Positions 51,866 to 61,030 are shown, numbered from the stretch's first letter. The stretch is DNA of 64,000 nucleotides from SZAS-79 sp963844255 (GCA_963844255.1 CAWJNP010000025.1:11865-75864), one strand, 5' to 3'. Notes: a model not told the origin generated them from the letters alone. Translations and numbers: made by a program.

Positions 51866-52621
51866 TCAGAACTCGTACTCGACCTGCAGGCGCAGATTGT
51901 TGCTGGGCGTCGCCTGCGTATGCCCCACCAGCCATGCCGCGTTGTAGCGGATCGCACGCCGGTTGCCGAGGTCGAATTTTCCGAACACGGCCGGCCCGAT
52001 GCGATTTCCTCGCGCGTCCGAGTCGTTCCAGTGGTTCCATTTTCCCAGTTCGCCAAATCCCTGGAATCCAAGTTCGAGGGCGGGCTGCCAGCGGTATTTC
52101 ACCTGCCACTGATATCCCGCCTCCATCGGATGGGGTGCAGTGGCGGCATAGTGCCGCTCGAACAGCGCGTTCCCGTTGAACTGGAATTTCCCAAACTCGG
52201 TCTGGAACAGCGGGCCGAAGCGCACTTCATTGCCTTCGCTTCTGTCCTTCGGGCGCTCGAGCTCGAGTATGAAACCGACATCCACCGGATACTCGCCGTG
52301 CTCCGTAAGCTGGAACTTGTTTTCCCATTCGTAGGCGTCAAGCGCGACGGATCCACCGCCGGGTTGCTGGAATTTCGCATACACCTCCGTGAACCAGTGC
52401 TGCGTGACGCCGTAGCCATAGCCGATCGAGGCTGCACCCAGATGGGCCCCGCTGGGGTCCTTCCAGCGCCCGGCCTTGAAGTCTATTTCGTGTTCGCCAT
52501 AGGTCACGCCGGGTGTGAAGACGTAGTCGGCCGGTCCGGCCTGCGAAATCGACGGCAGCATGAGGGCGAGCGCAGGCAATGCCGCCGCAAGTGAACCGCG
52601 CAGAAACGCCCGGAGTTTCAT
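51866..52621 (-). CDS. exported outer-membrane-type protein in iron operon
   Basis: This 251-aa protein has a signal peptide (residues 1-28, FLRGSLAAALPALALMLPSISQA). It has an alternating pattern with many aromatic strand ends and a C-terminal LRLQVEYEF ending in Phe, as in beta-barrel outer-membrane proteins. Its start overlaps the FTR1 stop by 4 bp, so it is the last gene of the Fur-controlled operon. An iron-uptake role is inferred from context, and no family is recognised. Confidence 0.75.
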   Translation of the reverse strand: MKLRAFLRGSLAAALPALALMLPSISQAGPADYVFTPGVTYGEHEIDFKAGRWKDPSGAHLGAASIGYGYGVTQHWFTEVYAKFQQPGGGSVALDAYEWENKFQLTEHGEYPVDVGFILELERPKDRSEGNEVRFGPLFQTEFGKFQFNGNALFERHYAATAPHPMEAGYQWQVKYRWQPALELGFQGFGELGKWNHWNDSDARGNRIGPAVFGKFDLGNRRAIRYNAAWLVGHTQATPSNNLRLQVEYEF

Positions 52622-53442
52622 GCGCCGCTCCGCGCCTTGGAACTTCTTCCAACCAGCGCCATGCCGCAGAGAATGATCGCCATGACGGCCACATAGGAGA
52701 TCACCTGCATCGCCGCAGGCGCCGGCTCGTAGCCCGCCAGCGCGTGCATGAAGGTACCGGCTACCGAATCGAGCGGCAGCACGGAGGACGTATCCCACAG
52801 CGGGCTTTGCAGGCTGGGCAGCAGGTCGGCCTGAATCAGGAAGCCCGTCATCTTCGAGGCCATGCCGCCGGCAAGCAGCAGGATGAGGACGCTCGTCGCC
52901 GAGAAAAACCAGCGCAGCGGAATCTTCAACATGCCGGCATACATCCCGTAGCCGAGCGCGGCACCCGTGATCAGCCCCAACGCGCCACCGGCACCAATCG
53001 AGGCGCTCGTAACATCACCGCCCGACAGCATGCCGTACAGGAAGAGCGCGGTTTCGGCACCTTCGCGCAGCACGGCCAGGCCGATCACGATGAGGATCGC
53101 CGACATGTGGCGCCGGCCCTCGGTCAGGTCCTGCCCGACCTTGCGCGCGGAAGCGGCCAGTTCCCTGCCATGCGAAGACATCCACACCTGATGCCAGCCC
53201 AGAAGAATCACCGCGAGCCCGAGAATGGCCGCATTGAAGACGTCCTGCCCGACACCGTCGAACAGTGCAGCGATACGACCGGTCAGGCTCGCGACGACAA
53301 GCGCGCCCAGCAACCCAAGCGCGATTCCGCGTGTTACCCAGCGCTGGCTTCCGGGAATCGTGCGCGTTGCGGCTGCGACAATTCCGATCAGCAACGCGGC
53401 TTCGAGGGTTTCACGCAATACGATGATGGCGGCGCCGAACAT
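52618..53442 (-). CDS. FTR1-family iron permease
   Basis: This 274-aa integral membrane iron permease of the EfeU type has about seven helices. It carries two REXXE iron-binding motifs: RETLE at residues 10-14 and REGAE at residues 126-130. Ferric iron would come from a periplasmic oxidase or cupredoxin partner. Here the partner gene is the cupredoxin-like protein 7 bp upstream. The ATG at 53442 (MFGAAIIVLRETLEAALLIG) was chosen so that the first REXXE lies in helix 1. Two Fur boxes precede the operon. Confidence 0.9.
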   Translation of the reverse strand: MFGAAIIVLRETLEAALLIGIVAAATRTIPGSQRWVTRGIALGLLGALVVASLTGRIAALFDGVGQDVFNAAILGLAVILLGWHQVWMSSHGRELAASARKVGQDLTEGRRHMSAILIVIGLAVLREGAETALFLYGMLSGGDVTSASIGAGGALGLITGAALGYGMYAGMLKIPLRWFFSATSVLILLLAGGMASKMTGFLIQADLLPSLQSPLWDTSSVLPLDSVAGTFMHALAGYEPAPAAMQVISYVAVMAIILCGMALVGRSSKARSGA

Positions 53443-53449
53443 GATCTGC

Positions 53450-53767
53450 CTATTCCGCGACGATGACGCCGCGCGCCGTCTTCTCGTTGAACTCCCCGAC
53501 ATACGAATAACGTCCGGGTTTCAACGGTCCGATGAACACCGGAAGCTTGGACTTTCCCGGGATCACTTTCTCGCGATTGAGTTCGTGGCTTTCGAACTCT
53601 TCCGGGGACGCATCCTGATTGTCGATGACCAAGCGTATTTTCCTGCCTGCCGGCACGCGCAGTTCGGCGGGGGTGAAGACATGGTCGCGTATCGTCAGCG
53701 TGTACTCCGAATCAGCTGCAAAACAGAGCGCTGGCAGCAGGAGGAAAATCGGCAGGTAGCGGCGCAT
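53450..53767 (-). CDS. exported cupredoxin-like protein (EfeO-like)
   Basis: This 105-aa protein has a signal peptide (PIFLLLPALCFA) and a mature cupredoxin-type beta-sandwich with TLTIRDHVFTPAELRVPAGRKIRLVIDNQDASPEEFESHEL. His and Met/Glu residues in VFTPAE and ESHELN may bind copper or iron, as in the N-terminal domain of EfeO. It has no peptidase M75 part, so it is an isolated cupredoxin. It is first in the iron operon, directly behind two Fur boxes. Confidence 0.85.
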   Translation of the reverse strand: MRRYLPIFLLLPALCFAADSEYTLTIRDHVFTPAELRVPAGRKIRLVIDNQDASPEEFESHELNREKVIPGKSKLPVFIGPLKPGRYSYVGEFNEKTARGVIVAE

Positions 53768-53796
53768 ACAGAGGGGTCCTGGTGGTTTTTAGTTTC

Positions 53797-53846
53797 TTAA
53801 TGATAATCGTTCTTATTTGAATTGACAATGATAATTGTTCTCATTG
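53797..53846. promoter_or_regulatory. two Fur boxes upstream of the iron operon
   Basis: Two adjacent matches to the Fur motif are AATGATAATCGTTCTTATT at 53799-53817 and a 21-bp site at 53826-53846 that begins CAATGATAATTG and ends TCATTG, the latter with complementary CAATGA/TCATTG arms. They lie 30-80 bp upstream of the cupredoxin ATG on the minus strand and would place the operon under iron repression. Confidence 0.88.
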
Positions 53847-53967
53847 AACGCCTTCCCCTGAACCTAAACCCGCTATCCTCTGAAAACCCATGAATATCAA
53901 CGACACACAGCCCGGAGCCCTCTTTGGCAGGTCCGGGCGGAACCCCTCCCGTGGGCGCCCCTGAGCA

Positions 53968-55569
53968 ATGATCACGCGCGGTGCCATCATCAAGGCGCTT
54001 GCCGATGAGAAGTCCGCGGCGCATCCGGAAAGCAAGACCATGGGCCAGTCGGTCAAGCCCTTCGTGGCCGCCGCCGCGGTGGTCGCGACCGGAACGCTTC
54101 TGGTTGTTGCGATTTTCTTTACCCTGCTCGACCTGCAGTGGGTCGCCTTCCTGACCGGCGTGATGTTTGCTGCCATTCTCGCCATGGTCACCCAGGCCAC
54201 GCTCGCAGAGCGCAAGGCGGCGAGTCGCGGCGAGCGACTCGGGATGGTTGAATACCAACTCGAGAAGGAAACGGCCGAGCGCGAAAGGCTGGAGGCCATG
54301 CTCGCGGCGGCGAATTCCAGACTGCAGTATTTCGATACCTCGTCGCCCGTGATGCTCGCGTTCGTGGACGCGACCACCCGCTACGCCTACCACAATCACG
54401 CGTTGCGGCACTGGCTCGGCCTGGCGGCAGCAAACATCGACGGCCACCACATGCGCGACGTCCTGGGCCGGAAGGTATTCGCCGAAGTCGAGCCCTATGT
54501 GATGCAGGTGACGGACGGCCATATGGTGCGCTACGAAAGAACCCACAAGGCGCTGGACGGCAGCCTGTACCAGATGGCGGTGCAGTTTCTTCCAAGATAC
54601 AGCCACGATGGTGAGTACGCGGGCTTCTTTGTTGTGATGACCGGCGTTTCCGCGGTGGCTGACCCCGGCACGGCACCCGCGGGAGCGGACGAGCCGCCGC
54701 AAACCGGTGGCGCCCGCACGGCCTTGCCGGTCGCAGGCTCGGCAGCGGATACCGTGCTCTCGCGACAATCGGCTGCCGCGATTGCAAGCGCATGGGAAGA
54801 GGCCACGCGGCGCATCCTGGCCGCAATCAACGGCAACGAGTTCACGCTTTTCTGCCAGAGCATCAGGCCACTCGCGAACATCAACACCGTCGCGGATCAT
54901 TACGAGATCCTCATCCGCCTGCTCGAAGAGGAAAGCAGCATGATCCCCCCGGGCGCATTTTTCCCGCTCGCCGAGGAACACGGCCTGCTGCCCCAGTTGG
55001 ATCGCTGGGTGTTCTCGCATGTGCTCGAATGGATCGCCACCCCGACGGGCGCGGAAACCGCACGCAGCGGCTCGATCTACTTCATCAAGGTCGAGGCCGC
55101 GACGATCAGCGATCCCGACTTCCCGGACTTCATCGCGCACGAACTGCAACGCACCGGCGTGCCCGCGGCTTCGGTCTGTTTCCAGATCGACGAACCCGTG
55201 CTGATGACGCACCAGGGCGATGCGGTACATTTTGCGCGGACGGTAAAGGAATCAGGCTGTCGCGTGGCGATCAGCGGCTTCGGCCGGGACCGCGGGTCGG
55301 TCGCTGCGCTGAAGCTGTTCCCGGTCGACTTCCTCAAGATCGACGGCAGCATCGTGCGTCAGATGGCGACCTATCCGGCATTGCACGCGAAAGCCGTCGC
55401 GCTCAGTCGCCTGGCCAATACGATCGGGGTACCGCTCGTCGCGGAAATGGTCGAAGACGACGCCACGCTTGCGATGTTGCGCGAAATGAAGGTCGATTTC
55501 GCGCAGGGGTTCGGCATTTCCCGGCCGAAGCAGCTGATCGAACTGCAGGGACGGGTAGGACCGCGCTAG
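53968..55569 (+). CDS. PAS-EAL protein with degenerate EAL
   Basis: This 533-aa membrane protein has two helices near residues 30-80 and a PAS-like part to about 230. An EAL-type domain covers about 270-525. The signature reads EILIRLLEEE in place of EALLRW, and the DDFG position is ISGFGRDRG. FLKIDGS, VAEMVEDD and AQGFGISRP are still present. Loss of the acidic pair indicates a c-di-GMP-binding or inactive domain rather than a phosphodiesterase. It is divergent from the iron operon and convergent with the 2-oxoacid oxidoreductase genes. Confidence 0.88.
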   Translation: MITRGAIIKALADEKSAAHPESKTMGQSVKPFVAAAAVVATGTLLVVAIFFTLLDLQWVAFLTGVMFAAILAMVTQATLAERKAASRGERLGMVEYQLEKETAERERLEAMLAAANSRLQYFDTSSPVMLAFVDATTRYAYHNHALRHWLGLAAANIDGHHMRDVLGRKVFAEVEPYVMQVTDGHMVRYERTHKALDGSLYQMAVQFLPRYSHDGEYAGFFVVMTGVSAVADPGTAPAGADEPPQTGGARTALPVAGSAADTVLSRQSAAAIASAWEEATRRILAAINGNEFTLFCQSIRPLANINTVADHYEILIRLLEEESSMIPPGAFFPLAEEHGLLPQLDRWVFSHVLEWIATPTGAETARSGSIYFIKVEAATISDPDFPDFIAHELQRTGVPAASVCFQIDEPVLMTHQGDAVHFARTVKESGCRVAISGFGRDRGSVAALKLFPVDFLKIDGSIVRQMATYPALHAKAVALSRLANTIGVPLVAEMVEDDATLAMLREMKVDFAQGFGISRPKQLIELQGRVGPR

Positions 55570-55582
55570 CGCCCGGGCAACC

Positions 55583-57211
55583 TCAGATCTCCTCGGGCAC
55601 CATCTTGATCGCGCCGCAGGGACACTCCGCTGCACACAGGCCGCAACCCTTGCAGTAGTCGTAGTTGAACTCGAAGCGCTTGCCGGGCCCGAGCTTGATC
55701 ACTGCGTTGTCCGGACAGACGCCGTAGCAGTTGTCGCATTCGAAGCAGTTGCCGCACGACAGACACCGGCGCGCCTCGAACAGCGCGTTGTTTTCATCGA
55801 GCCCCCCCTGCACTTCATCGAAGGTCGACTGCCGGCGCAGGACGTCGAGCACCGGCTGGACGCTCTTGGGCGCGTCCGAGTAGTACCAGGGGTTGATCGC
55901 CTCGAAGCTCGCAGGCTCGGCTGCTGCCTGCCTTGATATACGGCGCCCGCCCTTCAGCCAGGCGTCGATATGCCGCGCGGCCTTCTTGCCGTGGCCGACC
56001 GCCACCGTGACCGTGCGCTCCGAGGGCACCATGTCGCCGCCGGCGAACAGGCCCGGGTAGCCGGTCATCATGTTCGGCCCGACCTTCACCACGCCATCGG
56101 CGACTTCGAGTCCCGGCACACCTTCGAGCAGGCTGAGATCCACATCCTGGCCGAGCGCCAGCACCAGCGAATCGGCCTCGAGGGTTTCGAATTCGCCGGT
56201 CGGCTGCGGGAACCCCGTGTCGTCGAGTTGCATCTTCTCCACGGTGAGCGCGCCCTCGCCCGCCTCCTTGATGGTCGACAGCCATTTCACCAGCACGCCT
56301 TCCTGTAGCGCCTCCTCGAGTTCGGAATCGTGCGCCGGCATCCGGTCGCGGGTGCGGCGATAGACCACGATCGCCTCCTCGGCGCCGAGCCGCTTGGCGG
56401 TGCGTGCCACGTCGAACGCCGTATTGCCGCCGCCATACACCACCACGCGGCGGCCGAGCATCGGCTTTTCCTCACCCTCCATCGACCGCAGCACGGAGAC
56501 GGCATCCAGTATCCGCGTCGAGGAGCCGGCCGGTATGTGCGCGCGCTTGCCGATGTGTGCACCGACGGCCAGGAAGGCCGCATCGAAGCCGCCCACTTTC
56601 ATCGTCGCGCGTATGTCGGCGATTTTCGTGTTCAGACGCAGTTCGACACCGAGTGCCAGGATGCGCGCGATCTCGGCGTCAAGCACATCGCGCGGCAGCC
56701 GGTACTTCGGGATTCCGAAGCGCATCATGCCCCCGGCGACCGGACCGGCTTCGTGGATTTCAACGCGATGACCGGTCCGCGCCAGGTGGTAGGCAGCCGA
56801 GAGCCCCGAGGGCCCCGCCCCGACGATCAGCACCTTCCTGCCGTCGAGCGCACGCGGTGCGAATTTCCATCCCTGCCGGATCGCCTCGTCCCCGAGGAAG
56901 CGCTCGACCGAATTGATTCCCACCGCAGTATCGAGTTGAGCGCGATTGCAGGACGTCTCGCAAGGGTGGTAGCACACACGGCCCATCACGGCCGGCAGCG
57001 GATTGTCTTCGACCAGGACCCGCCACGCGGCTTCGTAGTTTCCGGTCTCGGCCTGTGCGAGCCAGCCCTGGATGTTCTCCCCTGCGGGACAGGCATGGTT
57101 GCACGGCGGCAGGCGATCGACATAGACCGGCCGCTCGGTGCGCCAGGTACCGGTGTGGTTGGCAAGGCTGGAGCCGGGATCAAGCGTGATCGCGAAGGGC
57201 TTGCGCATCAT
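55583..57211 (-). CDS. GltD-like NAD(P)H oxidoreductase subunit with C-terminal ferredoxin, PadH/PadF-like
   Basis: This 542-aa flavoprotein is homologous to glutamate-synthase small subunit. N-terminal Fe-S cysteines lie in CNHACPAGENI and CYHPCETSCNR. Two dinucleotide folds follow, with IVGAGPSGLSAAYHLARTGH and VYGGGNTAFDVARTAKR. A C-terminal dicluster ferredoxin has CLSCGNCFECDNCYGVCP and CKGCGLCAAECP. In PadEFGHI-type complexes the ferredoxin and the NADH subunit are separate; here they are one chain. It is last in the operon padE-G-I-H and overlaps padI by 4 bp. It would pass electrons from the 2-oxoacid oxidation to NAD(P). Confidence 0.88.
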   Translation of the reverse strand: MMRKPFAITLDPGSSLANHTGTWRTERPVYVDRLPPCNHACPAGENIQGWLAQAETGNYEAAWRVLVEDNPLPAVMGRVCYHPCETSCNRAQLDTAVGINSVERFLGDEAIRQGWKFAPRALDGRKVLIVGAGPSGLSAAYHLARTGHRVEIHEAGPVAGGMMRFGIPKYRLPRDVLDAEIARILALGVELRLNTKIADIRATMKVGGFDAAFLAVGAHIGKRAHIPAGSSTRILDAVSVLRSMEGEEKPMLGRRVVVYGGGNTAFDVARTAKRLGAEEAIVVYRRTRDRMPAHDSELEEALQEGVLVKWLSTIKEAGEGALTVEKMQLDDTGFPQPTGEFETLEADSLVLALGQDVDLSLLEGVPGLEVADGVVKVGPNMMTGYPGLFAGGDMVPSERTVTVAVGHGKKAARHIDAWLKGGRRISRQAAAEPASFEAINPWYYSDAPKSVQPVLDVLRRQSTFDEVQGGLDENNALFEARRCLSCGNCFECDNCYGVCPDNAVIKLGPGKRFEFNYDYCKGCGLCAAECPCGAIKMVPEEI

Positions 57212-58206
57212 GCGACTCCCGTCTCGAGACCGAACTTGCGGACATTGCGGTCGGCGATCGCCTGCAGCGCCGCGATGACCTCAACGCGCGGCTGCTTGCC
57301 GAACAGGTGCGCAAAGCGGCGTTGCGGGCGCAGATACTCCTCGACCGGCACCTTGCGGCGGATCGGTGACACGCGTGTCACTTCACCGTATTCCGCCTCG
57401 AACACCGGGAACAGCCCGGTTTCCTTGGCGAGGCGTGCCATGCGGATGGTGTCGTTGGAGGCATGCCCCCAGCCGAGCGGGCACGGCACGAGGATGTGCA
57501 GGTAACGCGCGCCACGAAATTCCATCGCGCGCCTTACCTTGGCCTCAAGATCATGCAGTTCAGCCACTGTCGCGGTCGCAACGTAGGGGATCCCGTGCGC
57601 CATTGCGATCGCCGGCATGTTCTTGCCCTGCCCGAAGGGGTTGCCGGGTGCGCTGCCGACCGCCATCGTGGTGGCCGTGCGCGCTGCGGGCGGCGTGGCC
57701 GAAGAGCGCTGCACACCGGTGTTCATGTAGGCCTCGTTGTCGTAGCAGATGTAGAGCACGTCGTCGTTGCGCTCGAACATGCCCGACAGGCATCCGAAAC
57801 CAATGTCGGTGGTCCCGCCGTCACCGCCCTGCGCGATGACGCGCACTTCGCTGCGGCCCTTGACCTTGAGCGCAGCGGCGATTCCGGTCGCAACCGCCGC
57901 TGCGTTTCCGAACAGCGAATGTATCCACGGCACCTGCCACGAGGTCTCCGGGTACGGCGTGGAAAACACCTCGAGACAGCCGGTCGCATTGGCCGCGACC
58001 AGCTGGTTGTCGGTTGCGTTCATCGCAGCGTCGATCGCGTAGCGCGCACCCAGCGCTTCGCCGCAACCCTGGCAGGCGCGATGACCGGAGTTGAGCGAAT
58101 TGGTGCGACGGGTATTGGCCTGCACCGTCCGGACGTCCGCAGGCAGCAGGCGATTGCCCACCGTGAAGGTTCCGGTCTGGTAGAACTTGACGGGCTGGAA
58201 TGACAT
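57208..58206 (-). CDS. 2-oxoacid:acceptor oxidoreductase beta (TPP) subunit, PadI-like
   Basis: This 332-aa thiamine-diphosphate subunit has GHRACQGCGEALGARYA and GGDGGTTDIGFGCLSG, then DDVLYICYDNEAYMNTGVQRS (Mg/TPP loop), and PCPLGWGH. Pyruvate:ferredoxin oxidoreductase beta proteins share this pattern, as does phenylglyoxylate dehydrogenase beta. The context with a GltD-like subunit favours the latter. Substrate specificity is an inference. Confidence 0.88.
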   Translation of the reverse strand: MSFQPVKFYQTGTFTVGNRLLPADVRTVQANTRRTNSLNSGHRACQGCGEALGARYAIDAAMNATDNQLVAANATGCLEVFSTPYPETSWQVPWIHSLFGNAAAVATGIAAALKVKGRSEVRVIAQGGDGGTTDIGFGCLSGMFERNDDVLYICYDNEAYMNTGVQRSSATPPAARTATTMAVGSAPGNPFGQGKNMPAIAMAHGIPYVATATVAELHDLEAKVRRAMEFRGARYLHILVPCPLGWGHASNDTIRMARLAKETGLFPVFEAEYGEVTRVSPIRRKVPVEEYLRPQRRFAHLFGKQPRVEVIAALQAIADRNVRKFGLETGVA

Positions 58207-58216
58207 GGCGCTCTCC

Positions 58217-59470
58217 TCAGCCTGGGCGCGAAGCGACGCTGCCGACTTCGCGCAATACGTTTTCGGCCAGCGGTCCGCTGCGCCGCGTTTCCTTTTCCCG
58301 TTCCAGCACCCGGGAGACCACGGCGTGGTCAAGGTCGAGGAACGTGGTGAGTTCCAGCCGGTCCTGCATCGCCTCGGTGAGCATGCGCGCGAGCGACACC
58401 TTGGTGATCGCCCGCCCGCCAAGACCGGCAATGACGTCGTAAACCGGCACTGCGCGGCCGGTCAGTGTCGTGCGCACATTGGTGGAAACGATGCCACCCA
58501 CGCCGACCGCCAGACTTTTTTCGAGCACCACAACCCGTTTCGAACCGGCCAGGGCCGCACGAACGGCCTCCGTGGGCCAGGGCCGAAAACAGCTGACGCC
58601 GAGCACGCCGATCCGTGCGCCCGCTTCGCGCAGCTCGTCGATCGTGTCCTTCAGCGTGCCAAGCACCGAGCCCAGCGCAATCACCACGGTCTCGGCATCC
58701 TCGGTGCGGTAGGGCCGCACGAGCCCGCCCGCCTCGCGGCCGAATGCGGTGCGAAATTCCGCCGCCCATCCTGGAATGAGTTCCAGCGCCTGCATCTGCT
58801 TGTAGTGCGCCAGATAGCGCACTTCGGTAAACGCTTCCGGCCCGACCATTGCGCCGATGGACACCGGCTCACGCGGGTCGAGCACCTGGCGCGGCTCGAA
58901 GGCCGGCAGATAGGCATCGACCTGCGCCTGGGTCGGGATGTCGACCCGCTCGTAGGCGTGCGTGAGGATGAAACCATCCATGCAGACCATCACCGGCAGC
59001 GACAGGGTTTCGGCCAGCCGGAACGCCTGGATGTGCAGGTCCAGTGCCTCCTGGTTGGTTTCGGCGAACAGCTGTATCCATCCGCAGTCGCGCTGCGACA
59101 TCGCGTCGGTATGGTCGTTCCAGATGTTGATCGGCGCACCGATCGCGCGGTTTGCCACCGTCATCACGATCGGCAGGCCCAGACCCGAGGCATTGAACAG
59201 CGCCTCGGCCATGAACAGCAGCCCTTGCGAGGCTGTCGCGGTATAGGCGCGCGCACCCGCGGCGGACGCGCCGATCGCCACCGACATCGCAGCGAACTCG
59301 GATTCGACGTTGATGAATTCGCAGGGTACGAGCGCACCGCTCTTCACGATCTCGCCGAGCGCTTCCACGATATGCGTCTGTGGAGAGATCGGGTAGGCAC
59401 AGATCACCTCTGGACGGCACATCGCCACCGCCTCGGCCACCGCACGCGAACCCTCAATTTGTTTCAGCAT
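58217..59470 (-). CDS. 2-oxoacid:acceptor oxidoreductase alpha subunit, PadG-like
   Basis: This 417-aa alpha subunit has AYPISPQTHIVEALGE near residue 25, EFAAMSVAIGASAAGARAYTATASQGLLFMAEAL, and the domain-II part GALGSVLG region followed by EKSLAVGVGG. The ATG at 59470 was chosen; it overlaps padE's stop by 17 bp. Homologues are pyruvate and phenylglyoxylate oxidoreductase alpha chains. Confidence 0.88.
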   Translation of the reverse strand: MLKQIEGSRAVAEAVAMCRPEVICAYPISPQTHIVEALGEIVKSGALVPCEFINVESEFAAMSVAIGASAAGARAYTATASQGLLFMAEALFNASGLGLPIVMTVANRAIGAPINIWNDHTDAMSQRDCGWIQLFAETNQEALDLHIQAFRLAETLSLPVMVCMDGFILTHAYERVDIPTQAQVDAYLPAFEPRQVLDPREPVSIGAMVGPEAFTEVRYLAHYKQMQALELIPGWAAEFRTAFGREAGGLVRPYRTEDAETVVIALGSVLGTLKDTIDELREAGARIGVLGVSCFRPWPTEAVRAALAGSKRVVVLEKSLAVGVGGIVSTNVRTTLTGRAVPVYDVIAGLGGRAITKVSLARMLTEAMQDRLELTTFLDLDHAVVSRVLEREKETRRSGPLAENVLREVGSVASRPG

Positions 59471-60023
59471 GCAGCACCTCTTCATAAGCCGCTTGTGCCG
59501 CGGCTACGTTGCCCTCGGCCACCTTGCCGGAGAATTTTTCCCGGATGGCGGCAGCCACGGAGTCCAGGGAAACCCTTCCCGAGAGCGCGGAAAACCCGCC
59601 GAGCAGGGCCGCATTCGGCAGCGGACGACCGACATGCTTCATCGCAATCTCTGTCGCGCCGACGGTACAGATGCGATCCACGTGAAAGTCGCGCACGAAC
59701 TCGTCCAGCCCCAGCGCCGCGAGGCTGCGCGTGGTGTTGATCAGGATGTAGCCGTGCTCGGCCAGTCCGGCGAACACCTCCACCTGGTGCAGCAGGGTCG
59801 GGTCCTGGATGATCAGGGCGTCTGGCTGCATGATCGGCTCTCGCAGGCGGATCTCGCGATCGTCGATGCGGCAATAGGCCACCACCGGCGCGCCGGTGCG
59901 CTCCGAGCCGAAGCTCGGGAAGGCCTGCGCGTGCCTGCCCTCGCGAAAAGCCGCAATCGAAAGCATCTCGGCGGCGGTCACCACGCCCTGGCCGCCACGA
60001 CCGTGGATTCTTATCTGGAACAC
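59454..60023 (-). CDS. 2-oxoacid:acceptor oxidoreductase gamma subunit, PadE-like
   Basis: This 189-aa gamma subunit begins at a GTG at 60023 (VFQIRIHGRGGQGVVTAAEMLS). Other signatures are AFPSFGSERTGAPV and LLGGFSALSG. It is first of four genes on the minus strand, 131 bp from the divergent deacetylase gene. No ATG is in frame before it; upstream sequence is non-coding. The typical PorG fold is complete. Confidence 0.87.
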   Translation of the reverse strand: MFQIRIHGRGGQGVVTAAEMLSIAAFREGRHAQAFPSFGSERTGAPVVAYCRIDDREIRLREPIMQPDALIIQDPTLLHQVEVFAGLAEHGYILINTTRSLAALGLDEFVRDFHVDRICTVGATEIAMKHVGRPLPNAALLGGFSALSGRVSLDSVAAAIREKFSGKVAEGNVAAAQAAYEEVLHAETN

Positions 60024-60154
60024 AGGCTCACCCGCATGGCATGGATTTCCGTTTCCCCGCAAAGCGACAGGGCAAGAATCCGCCGATCCGCGCCGAACCG
60101 GTTGACCCAGATCAAGCAGTGTGGGAAAAGCGCGGATCGCCATGGGAGGAACGC

Positions 60155-61030
60155 ATGCTCGCAAGCCACGACCGCTTCACCTATTCCCCGATCATCGACC
60201 GCCCTGATTTCAGCTGGCCCGACGGCCGCCGCCTCGCCATCCACCTTTCGCTCAACCTCGAGCACTTCGCCTACAACCAGGGACTGGGGCTGTCCTACTC
60301 CCCCGGACTCCCGCATCCCAACACCTACAACTGGGCCTGGCGCGAGTACGGCAACCGGGTCGGCGTCTGGCGGCTGATCGAGCTGTGCGATGCGCTGCAA
60401 CTGCCGCTTTCGGTCTTGCTGAACTCCGAGTGCTACGAGCACTGCCCGCGCGTGGTGGCGGCGCTTCGCGCGCGCGGCGACGAGATGCTCGGCCACGGGC
60501 GCACGAATTCGGAACACCAGAACGATTTCGACGAAGCCGGTGAAACGAAGCTCATTGCCGATGTGACTACGGCGATCGCGATACATGAGGGTCGCGCGCC
60601 GCAGGGCTGGCTGAGCCCCGGCGTCAATCCGAGCCTGGTCACGCCGGATCTGTTGCAGGAGGCCGGCTACACCTACCTGATGGACTGGCCGATGGATGAC
60701 CAGCCGGTATGGATGAAGACGCGCTCAGGCCGCATCCTGAGCCTGCCCTACCCGCACGAAGTCAACGACATCCCGATGATCGCACTGCACCACGGCACCG
60801 CGCCGGCATTCGCCGACATGGTGATCGACAATTTCGACGAGATGCTGGCGCAGTCGGAAAAGCAGTCGCTCGTCTACGGCATCGCGATCCACGCCTTCCT
60901 GATCGGCCAGCCGTTTCGCCTGCGGCATTTTCGCCGCGCGCTGGAGCACATCGCCCGGCACCGCGACCGGGTGTGGATCGCGACCTCAGGCGAGATCGCG
61001 AAACACTTCATTGCCCGGTTTCCGAACTAG
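60155..61030 (+). CDS. polysaccharide-deacetylase/allantoinase-like protein
   Basis: This 291-aa NodB-fold protein is of the PuuE/allantoinase-like type. NLEHFAYNQGLGLSYSPG and the metal-site region with NSECYEHCP and GHGRTNSEHQ fit this type. The usual polysaccharide-deacetylase Asp-Asp pair is not obvious, as in the allantoinase branch. The start is the ATG at 60155 with a GGGAGG signal. It is divergent from the oxidoreductase operon and convergent with the NTF2-like gene. Function within a catabolic setting is not known. Confidence 0.82.
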   Translation: MLASHDRFTYSPIIDRPDFSWPDGRRLAIHLSLNLEHFAYNQGLGLSYSPGLPHPNTYNWAWREYGNRVGVWRLIELCDALQLPLSVLLNSECYEHCPRVVAALRARGDEMLGHGRTNSEHQNDFDEAGETKLIADVTTAIAIHEGRAPQGWLSPGVNPSLVTPDLLQEAGYTYLMDWPMDDQPVWMKTRSGRILSLPYPHEVNDIPMIALHHGTAPAFADMVIDNFDEMLAQSEKQSLVYGIAIHAFLIGQPFRLRHFRRALEHIARHRDRVWIATSGEIAKHFIARFPN

